A DNA stretch of 9,233 nt from an uncultured Eubacteriales bacterium. GTDB lineage: Bacteria > Bacillota > Clostridia > Oscillospirales > Acutalibacteraceae. The position numbers and the translations under genes were made by a program. Shown here in pieces: positions 1 to 4,446 of the stretch. The stretch spans positions 1-9,233 of the forward strand of contig CAREUR010000027.1 in assembly GCA_948968885.1 (NCBI GenBank), read 5' to 3'. Each line of letters begins with the position of its first letter. The first letter of the stretch is position 1. The notes below the pieces were generated by a model. It searched no databases. It saw only the letters and a list, made by a program, of their open reading frames with translations, and was not told the DNA's origin.

Positions 1-27
1 GACAAATATATTTTCGGAAGATATAAT
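1..27 (+). promoter_or_regulatory. Sigma-A promoter of first secreted-protein gene (cut by window edge)
   Basis: The -10 box is TATAAT at 22-27. The last four bases of a TTGACA -35 box, GACA, are the first four bases of the window, which gives a 17-base spacer. The identical second copy at 902-930 shows the full -35 sequence. Start of transcription is expected near 34, giving a leader of about 29 nt. Confidence 0.8.
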
Positions 28-77
28 AACAATCAAATAAATTTTTAGGAGAGGTTAGTTTTATGTTTAAAAAAGTG
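1..77 (+). repeat. Direct repeat copy 1: promoter, leader and first codons
   Basis: This stretch is identical, base for base, to 904-980 (offset 903). It holds the end of a -35 box (GACA at 1-4; the preceding TT would lie outside the window), a perfect -10 box TATAAT at 22-27, an AGGAGAGG ribosome binding site at 47-54, the ATG at 63 and the first five codons. Identity stops at base 78, inside the signal-peptide coding region. The repeat may extend further left, beyond the window edge. Confidence 0.95.
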
Positions 78-683
78 GTTTTATCTGGTTTGTTGTCTAT
101 GGCAATGGTTTTTTCAGTGAGTGTTACTGCGGGGGCAGAAGGAAATAACGATATTAAGCTTTGTAAACAAGCTTGTTGGATAATGAAAAATTATGAAAAA
201 CAAAATATGAATGAGATTGAAAAGGTGGAAGAAAAGAAAAATTCGGCGATTAAACGTAAATATGAATTAGAAAAAGAATATTTTGATGAATTGATTAAAC
301 TTTCAGGGAAGCCTAACTTTGATAAAAATAAGGAGAATGTAGACTTTAGGCATAAACTGTCTGTGTCTGTGGCGGGTGAAGACAATAAAATTAATTTGTA
401 CAATGCTGTGGTAAAATTAATAGAGAATGCAACTCGAAATAGTTGGGAAAATTTTCATGAGATTTGTCCGGCTACCTTTTGCGAGGGCAGCAAATATGGC
501 AAAGAAAACAGTTCATCTGCAACGCAGAATAATTCTAGCGCGAAAGATTCAAATAATATAACAAGGACTTATTTGAACAAAGCGTTTTTTGGCTGCTCCA
601 TTTTATCAGCAGTAGCATTATTAGTAAAATTATTTAAAACACCAATAATATTAGCAATGGATACGTTATTAGATTTAGAATAA
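63..683 (+). CDS. Small secreted, C-terminally membrane-anchored cysteine-framed protein (unknown family)
   Basis: The function is not recognised. The 206-residue product starts with a clear signal peptide: MFKK, a hydrophobic core at about 5-22, and a likely cleavage after the AGA around residue 25. The mature part has C34 and C38 (CX3C), then a long Lys/Glu-rich predicted helical hairpin (about 40-130), then C135 and C140 (CX4C, in the context ICPATFCE). A Ser/Asn-rich linker follows (about 149-165), then a hydrophobic segment (about 174-191) followed by lysines, which fits a membrane anchor. The start is set by AGGAGAGG at 47-54, 8 nt before the ATG. The 164-residue product encoded from 966 is a paralog with the same signal peptide type and cysteine frame. 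I infer a surface-displayed helical hairpin held by two disulfides. It could be a colonisation or host-interaction factor, but no catalytic motif is visible. Confidence 0.85.
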   Translation: MFKKVVLSGLLSMAMVFSVSVTAGAEGNNDIKLCKQACWIMKNYEKQNMNEIEKVEEKKNSAIKRKYELEKEYFDELIKLSGKPNFDKNKENVDFRHKLSVSVAGEDNKINLYNAVVKLIENATRNSWENFHEICPATFCEGSKYGKENSSSATQNNSSAKDSNNITRTYLNKAFFGCSILSAVALLVKLFKTPIILAMDTLLDLE

Positions 684-741
684 ATACTAGAAGGATTAAT
701 TAAAATTGAGCTTAGTTTAGCGATTCTAATAGTCAACTGTG

Positions 742-779
742 AACGCAAATTATAAAAGAGGAGGAGCCTCGCGTTTTTT
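742..779 (+). terminator. Probable rho-independent terminator of first secreted-protein gene
   Basis: GAGG at 758-761 pairs with CCTC at 767-770 over a 5-nt loop. An outer AACGC (742-746) can pair with GCGTT (771-775) across an A/T-rich bulge, and T6 follows at 774-779. The inner stem is short. The terminator of the paralog at 1587-1606 has a similar CCTC-containing right arm and the same TTTTTTGTTG tail. Confidence 0.55.
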
Positions 780-858
780 GTTGTTTATTTCCACAACATT
801 AAATGTCTAGAAAAATTTCAATAAAAATGTATAATTAAGTTAGAAAACAACATTTAAA

Positions 859-897
859 GCGCTAAATATTTCCTAAAATTTAAAAAATATTTTGCGC
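859..897. repeat. Inverted repeat directly upstream of the second promoter
   Basis: The left arm (859-871) and the right arm (885-897) are complementary at 12 of 13 positions, starting from GCGC on the outside, around a 13-nt A/T-rich spacer. The right arm ends 4 bases before the -35 box at 902. It could be an operator, or an A/T-rich upstream element whose symmetry is chance. The equivalent region of the first copy lies outside the window, so conservation cannot be tested here. Confidence 0.6.
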
Positions 898-901
898 ATG
901 G

Positions 902-930
902 TTGACAAATATATTTTCGGAAGATATAAT
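902..930 (+). promoter_or_regulatory. Perfect-consensus sigma-A promoter of second secreted-protein gene
   Basis: TTGACA at 902-907, a 17-base spacer, and TATAAT at 925-930 match the housekeeping consensus at all twelve positions. The region just upstream (about 863-893) is very A/T-rich and could act as an UP element. Strong constitutive expression is expected unless a repressor binds the inverted repeat at 859-897. Confidence 0.9.
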
Positions 931-980
931 AACAATCAAATAAATTTTTAGGAGAGGTTAGTTTTATGTTTAAAAAAGTG
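904..980 (+). repeat. Direct repeat copy 2: promoter, leader and first codons
   Basis: Exact copy of 1-77. The noncoding part (62 bases) is fully identical. The coding sequence beyond base 980 diverges at once, so the two genes share a conserved expression cassette in front of different mature proteins. Confidence 0.95.
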
Positions 981-1460
981 TTTTTATCTAGTTTGTTGCC
1001 GGTGGCAATGGTTCTTTCAATGGGTGTTACTGTGAGGGCAGAATTATCAGACGGAGAAATTTGTAAAGGCTTCTGTGAGAAAACTAAGGAAAAAGTACAT
1101 GAGTATGATGAAGAGATTAAAAAAATTAAAAAAGCTATAAATGCCAAAAATTCGAAAATCTATAAGTTATGGGGGCATTATTATGATTTTTTATCTAGTC
1201 ATGTATTAGAAAAGGGTTTTAATGAGGAAGCTGAGAAAAAATGGCGCAACAACCTAAATAATTCGGTGAATATTGTGAAAAAAGAAATAGAGTACGATAA
1301 GTCAAAAATTTATATTACAGAAATGGTTATTAAGGAATTAGGTGAAAACTATAAAAAAGTGTGCCCTAAAGATCTTTGTGAAGTTAACTGTACAGAAAAT
1401 AAAGGTAATGTATGGAAGAATTTAAAAGATTGTTTTTTAAGTTTTTTTAATTATAATTGA
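966..1460 (+). CDS. Small secreted cysteine-framed protein, paralog of the gene at 63-683
   Basis: The function is not recognised. The 164-residue product has a signal peptide (MFKK, hydrophobic core about 5-22, likely cleavage near residue 25). The mature chain is rich in Lys and Glu, with C33 and C37 (CX3C), predicted helices (about 38-130) with a turn near 81-90, and C133 and C138 (CX4C, context VCPKDLCE). It adds C142 and C156. The 96-residue distance between the two cysteine pairs nearly equals the 97 of its paralog, which supports a shared disulfide-linked helical hairpin. The start follows AGGAGAGG at 950-957, 8 nt before the ATG. It lacks the paralog's Ser/Asn linker and membrane anchor. 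The reading frame ends just after a T7 run (1442-1448), beyond which another frame stays open to 1572, so the C-terminus may be frameshifted. As it stands, it should be exported and soluble. Confidence 0.85.
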   Translation: MFKKVFLSSLLPVAMVLSMGVTVRAELSDGEICKGFCEKTKEKVHEYDEEIKKIKKAINAKNSKIYKLWGHYYDFLSSHVLEKGFNEEAEKKWRNNLNNSVNIVKKEIEYDKSKIYITEMVIKELGENYKKVCPKDLCEVNCTENKGNVWKNLKDCFLSFFNYN

Positions 1461-1572
1461 GGAACATATTGCACAAGAGGCTATAGCTGCAAAAAAAGTT
1501 TATAAAAGCAAATGGAGCAGATATGTTCACATTTGTAGTCTAAAGAATGCTGTAAAAGCACAGAAAATTTAG
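1441..1572 (+). other. Open, start-less frame after gene 2: possible frameshifted C-terminus
   Basis: From 1441 one frame runs open for about 43 codons to TAG at 1570-1572, with no start codon or ribosome binding site. It encodes a charged tail ending in NAVKAQKI. Loss of one T from the T7 run at 1442-1448 would join it to the 966-1460 gene and add about 37 residues. A run this long can occur by chance in A/T-rich DNA. It has no clear similarity to the C-terminal anchor of the first paralog. Confidence 0.3.
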
Positions 1573-1586
1573 AGCCGACAAAAAGG

Positions 1587-1606
1587 GGAGGGGAACCTCC
1601 TTTTTT
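1587..1606 (+). terminator. Rho-independent terminator of second secreted-protein gene
   Basis: GGAGG at 1587-1591 pairs with CCTCC at 1596-1600 over a GGAA loop and is followed by T6 at 1601-1606. A-rich sequence on the left (1580-1584) can extend the pairing with the T tract. It lies 126 bases after the annotated stop but only 15 bases after the stop of the open frame ending at 1572. Confidence 0.85.
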
Positions 1607-1640
1607 GTTGCCCGGTGTAGCTTTGAAAGTGTAGCCTGTG

Positions 1641-1669
1641 TTGACGAAAAGGCGGAATGAAGGTATAAT
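1641..1669 (+). promoter_or_regulatory. Sigma-A promoter of the sugar transferase gene
   Basis: TTGACG at 1641-1646, a 17-base spacer, and TATAAT at 1664-1669 match 11 of 12 consensus bases. Transcription would begin near 1676. The promoter lies inside what would be codons if the upstream GTG at 1638 were used, so it argues for the downstream start at 1707. Confidence 0.85.
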
Positions 1670-1693
1670 AAAACAAGCTGTTTTATTTAAAGT

Positions 1694-1698
1694 GGGAG
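1694..1698 (+). promoter_or_regulatory. Ribosome binding site deciding the sugar transferase start
   Basis: GGGAG at 1694-1698 lies 8 nt before GTG 1707. No comparable site precedes the in-frame GTG at 1638. Confidence 0.75.
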
Positions 1699-1706
1699 AT
1701 TATAAC

Positions 1707-2387
1707 GTGAGTGAAAGTGAATTAAATTTGAACGCAGCCGAAAAATCGCCATTTTTTAACGTGAGTAACATAAAGTATGAGTTTTCTGCTTCGCAACGGG
1801 TATACATTTTCTTTAAACGTTTTTTGGACATTTTTTTTGCGTGCATCGCAGTAATTTTTTTGTCGCCGCTGCTGCTGTTTTTGTCGCTGATGATAAAGCT
1901 AACATCGAGGGGCCCGGTCATTTTTTCGCAAGAGAGAATCGGCCAGTTTGGCAAGGTGATAAGGATATATAAGTTTAGAACGATGATGTCGAAAGCGCCC
2001 AAAAGCAAGGCAACGAATGACTTTAACGATGCACACGAGTATATAACAAAATTTGGAAAGTTACTTCGAGTGACGAGCCTAGACGAAATGCCGCAACTTT
2101 TTAACGTAATAAAAGGAGACATGAGCTTAATTGGGCCGCGGCCACTGATTTTGGACGAAATATTTATACACAAATTGAGAGAAAAAAACGACGTGTATCT
2201 AATAAAGCCAGGAATCACGGGGCTTGCGCAAGTAAATGGTCGGGACTTTTTAGACGCACAGGATAAAGTCAGCTTTGATACTCAGTATCTGCACGAAATG
2301 TCGCTAAAGTTGGACTTGATAATCTTTATAAAGTCGATAGTAGTGGTATTCCGGCAGGAAAATTCATTAGACGCTAAACGCAAATAG
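1707..2387 (+). CDS. Monotopic phosphoglycosyl transferase (initiating sugar transferase)
   Basis: The product belongs to the bacterial sugar transferase family (PglC/WcaJ type). Family members move a sugar-1-phosphate from a UDP-sugar to undecaprenyl phosphate on the inner leaflet, the first step in building capsule, exopolysaccharide or glycoprotein glycans. With the GTG at 1707 the protein has 226 residues, close to the minimal PglC-like length, so it lacks the large N-terminal domain of WcaJ-type enzymes. Visible features are a hydrophobic re-entrant segment (about 42-65, with the Ser-Pro kink at 53-54), QERIG (75-79), YKFRTM (88-93), the catalytic Asp-Glu pair in SLDE (D126, E127), GPRP (143-146) and PGITGLAQVNGR (168-179). 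An in-frame GTG at 1638 would give 249 residues, but it has no ribosome binding site and lies upstream of the promoter. No other glycan genes are in the window, so the sugar and final polymer are unknown. Confidence 0.92.
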   Translation: MSESELNLNAAEKSPFFNVSNIKYEFSASQRVYIFFKRFLDIFFACIAVIFLSPLLLFLSLMIKLTSRGPVIFSQERIGQFGKVIRIYKFRTMMSKAPKSKATNDFNDAHEYITKFGKLLRVTSLDEMPQLFNVIKGDMSLIGPRPLILDEIFIHKLREKNDVYLIKPGITGLAQVNGRDFLDAQDKVSFDTQYLHEMSLKLDLIIFIKSIVVVFRQENSLDAKRK

Positions 2388-2424
2388 ATAATAGTCAAAG
2401 CAACACGACTATTGTCTATTTTTT
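2384..2424 (+). terminator. Strong rho-independent terminator overlapping the sugar transferase stop
   Basis: A 13-bp stem (2384-2396 with 2407-2419, one G-U pair) encloses a 10-nt loop and runs into T6 at 2419-2424. The left arm contains the TAG stop codon at 2385-2387, so the last codon of the gene is part of the terminator. It separates this gene from the following ATPase gene. Confidence 0.92.
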
Positions 2425-2501
2425 GTTAACAAAACAGAAATTAAAGGAAACTTGCACAAAAACATTGAGAATAAACATTGCAAAATCAATAAAAATGCGA
2501 A

Positions 2502-2530
2502 TTGAAAAATGTAGAGAAATGTGTTAAAAT
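2502..2530 (+). promoter_or_regulatory. Sigma-A promoter of the AAA+ ATPase gene
   Basis: TTGAAA at 2502-2507, a 17-base spacer, and TAAAAT at 2525-2530 each match five of six consensus bases. Transcription would start near 2537, with a leader of about 29 nt, similar in length to the leaders of the other promoters in this window. Confidence 0.75.
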
Positions 2531-2552
2531 TTTAAACATAGTATATTAATTT

Positions 2553-2557
2553 GGAGG
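2553..2557 (+). promoter_or_regulatory. Ribosome binding site deciding the AAA+ gene start
   Basis: GGAGG at 2553-2557 is 8 nt before ATG 2566. It overlaps the in-frame TTG at 2551, which therefore cannot be the start. Confidence 0.9.
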
Positions 2558-2565
2558 ATGTAAAA

Positions 2566-4380
2566 ATGAGGAATAAAAAGAAAAGGGTAATCGCATCAAT
2601 CTTGGCAATCTCAATATTATTTCAGTTTATGCTGTCTCCTATGACGGCCCAGGCTAGCCTACCTGGCGATGGTGTTATAAATACGAATACATCGTGGTTT
2701 AGTAGGCTTTTGTCTTTTGGAAGTACAAACCAAACTGAGACTAAGAAACTGACTTATGATGAACAATGGGATTTAAATTTTATTAATTTTTTATATAATA
2801 GTAGGAATTTGGTGCAACAAAAAAACATAACTTTTGAGAATAAAATGACCGTGGCAGACATAATAAATATTAGAAAAATGACTAAGCCTACTATTGAGAC
2901 GGAACCTGTAAGCACTTGGGATAAGCTTAAAGAGTTAATTTTGGGAATGATTTTTTCGCCGTTTTCGCAGATCCCATTGTTTCTTCTTGGCTTGGTGATT
3001 ACTGGGGTCGTGAATTGGTGGCAAAGAATACAAACTGCGAAAGAGATAGAATTAAGCCAAGTAGAGCGTCAAGCAATTTCACCGGTAGACTTGATACATG
3101 ATGTTGAAAAAGCACTAGATGAGACGCTGGTAGGGCAGCCTAATGCGAAAGCTAAACTTCCGGGAGTAGCTATGATTGCAGTTGATAAAAGTGAATGTAT
3201 GGCTGCAAGCAGCACGGCAGGAGTAGAAAAGGATTATAATGTAACTGTTCTTCATCTTTATGGTTATTCAGGAACAGGAAAATCGCTTGGAGCTATAACT
3301 TTATCACGAGCTATGAACTATCCATATTATCTTCTTAATGTATCGTCTGATATAGACCCGAATTCGAGAAAAACCCTTCTTGAACAGCTATTTGATCCAA
3401 TAGTAGTGGCGAAAATAGGTAATTCCATGGGCCAAGAAGAATCAGCTTTGTTGAATTTCCTAATGACAACTAATGGATATGGAAGAACTTTAATTATTAA
3501 TGAAATTGATAAAATGTCTCAGAAAGATAGAAAAATGTTATTAGAGATAATAAGGACATTAAAGGATACTGGCCAGATAAGATTAGCTGATGGAAGAGTA
3601 TTTAGATTGAGAGGAAACTTATTTATTATTTTCACATCAAATTTTGAAACGAGTGCAATGACCGACGATCAGTCAATTGGTTCGAGGGTAATCTCAATAG
3701 AATTTGAAAAATTTAAAAAAGAAGATTATTTGAAACTATTTATAAAACCGCTTGCAAGGCTACAATTTGATTTAATAAAAGACTATAATATGAGAGTTTA
3801 TTTTGAAAATACATTACAAGATTTGGCGCAATCACTTGCTGAAAGAGATGGAGGAGCAAGAATAGTTGAAACTCGGTTTGGTGAACTGAGAACAAAGCTT
3901 ATAAAACTTTTTGCTGAAAATGTAAAACTTGGTAAAAATGGACCATTTTTCGTAAACGTTTCATATGATGGTGAAAATGACGACTTTATAATAAAGGAGA
4001 CCGAGGCTCCGTCCAATATGGATGAGGAAAATTTGGATCTACTTTCTGAGAACGAAGATGATGAAAATTTATATCTTTCAGAAAATGATGATGATGAAGA
4101 TTCAAATCTTTCTGAAGGTAGCGGAGATGAAGAGACGCATGCGGATGCTGAAAAGTTAAGCCTACTTTCTGAGAATGAGGACGATGATAAAGAAGATTCA
4201 AATCTTTCTGAAGACAGTGGTGATGAAGGGACCCTCGAAGAAAACACAGAGCAAGAATCACCTGCGAGTGCGAATGACGAAGCTGCGGTAAACCAAAAAG
4301 AGTCAGATAATTTTAACGATGCGATGAAATCTTTAGATGATATTTTATCCGTTGGGGATGATGATGTTCCAAAAATTTAA
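2566..4380 (+). CDS. Membrane-tethered Clp/HSP100-like AAA+ ATPase with acidic repetitive tail
   Basis: The product has 604 residues from ATG 2566. Residues 1-30 form a signal peptide (RNKKKR, hydrophobic core, TAQA before the likely cut after 30). Residues 31-128 are predicted outside. A hydrophobic segment (about 131-152) is followed by basic residues, so the rest should be cytosolic. The AAA+ module resembles the second ATPase domain of ClpB: VGQPNAK (about 189-195), Walker A GYSGTGKS (233-240), Walker B LIINEID (309-315), LADGRVFRLRGN, sensor 1 TSN (357-359), a possible arginine finger R374, and sensor 2 GAR (R432). The Walker B Asp is replaced by Asn 312, while Glu 313 is kept. Residues about 484-604 form an Asp/Glu/Ser-rich tail with repeated LSEN and LSE-x-SGDE units, ending in a possible helix (about 582-595). 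I infer an unfoldase or remodelling ATPase working at the membrane. The substrate is unknown, and the gene has its own promoter and terminator. Confidence 0.85.
   Translation: MRNKKKRVIASILAISILFQFMLSPMTAQASLPGDGVINTNTSWFSRLLSFGSTNQTETKKLTYDEQWDLNFINFLYNSRNLVQQKNITFENKMTVADIINIRKMTKPTIETEPVSTWDKLKELILGMIFSPFSQIPLFLLGLVITGVVNWWQRIQTAKEIELSQVERQAISPVDLIHDVEKALDETLVGQPNAKAKLPGVAMIAVDKSECMAASSTAGVEKDYNVTVLHLYGYSGTGKSLGAITLSRAMNYPYYLLNVSSDIDPNSRKTLLEQLFDPIVVAKIGNSMGQEESALLNFLMTTNGYGRTLIINEIDKMSQKDRKMLLEIIRTLKDTGQIRLADGRVFRLRGNLFIIFTSNFETSAMTDDQSIGSRVISIEFEKFKKEDYLKLFIKPLARLQFDLIKDYNMRVYFENTLQDLAQSLAERDGGARIVETRFGELRTKLIKLFAENVKLGKNGPFFVNVSYDGENDDFIIKETEAPSNMDEENLDLLSENEDDENLYLSENDDDEDSNLSEGSGDEETHADAEKLSLLSENEDDDKEDSNLSEDSGDEGTLEENTEQESPASANDEAAVNQKESDNFNDAMKSLDDILSVGDDDVPKI
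4039..4213 (+). repeat. Degenerate repeats coding for the acidic tail
   Basis: A 22-nt unit at 4096-4117 recurs exactly at 4192-4213 (offset 96, in frame), encoding EDSNLSE. A second unit encoding LLSENED occurs at 4039-4056 and 4162-4179 with a one-codon-level difference (offset 123, in frame). Both offsets are multiples of three, so the reading frame is kept. This suggests growth of the tail by slippage or unequal recombination. Confidence 0.85.
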
Positions 4381-4398
4381 ATAAAATAAAACAAGAAA

Positions 4399-4425
4399 GA
4401 GCCATGAAAATTATGGCTCCTTTTT
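4399..4425. terminator. Bidirectional terminator between converging genes
   Basis: GAGCCAT at 4399-4405 pairs with ATGGCTC at 4413-4419 over a 7-nt loop. On the plus strand T5 follows (4421-4425), ending the ATPase transcript. On the minus strand the same hairpin is followed by a T-rich stretch (complement of 4381-4398), which can end the arginine deiminase operon. Confidence 0.88.
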
Positions 4426-4446
4426 GCTGATAAGTATGAATTGGGT

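Noticed and set aside
830..835. TATAAT in the intergenic stretch, as a further promoter
   Set aside because: No acceptable -35 box lies 16-18 bases upstream, and the A/T-rich setting makes a chance match likely.
779..852. Inverted match of TGTTGTTT (779-786) and AAACAACA (845-852)
   Set aside because: The arms are only 8 bp and 58 nt apart in A/T-rich DNA. It is probably chance.
684..965. Remnant gene or small RNA between the two paralogs
   Set aside because: Apart from the terminator, the inverted repeat and the promoter, no frame with a ribosome binding site or convincing folded RNA was seen.
1638..1706. Upstream GTG start giving a 249-residue sugar transferase
   Set aside because: There is no ribosome binding site, and the -35 and -10 boxes of the gene's own promoter fall within these codons.
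2551..2565. TTG start for the AAA+ protein
   Set aside because: The codon overlaps the GGAGG site that serves ATG 2566, and a signal peptide beginning at the ATG is more normal.
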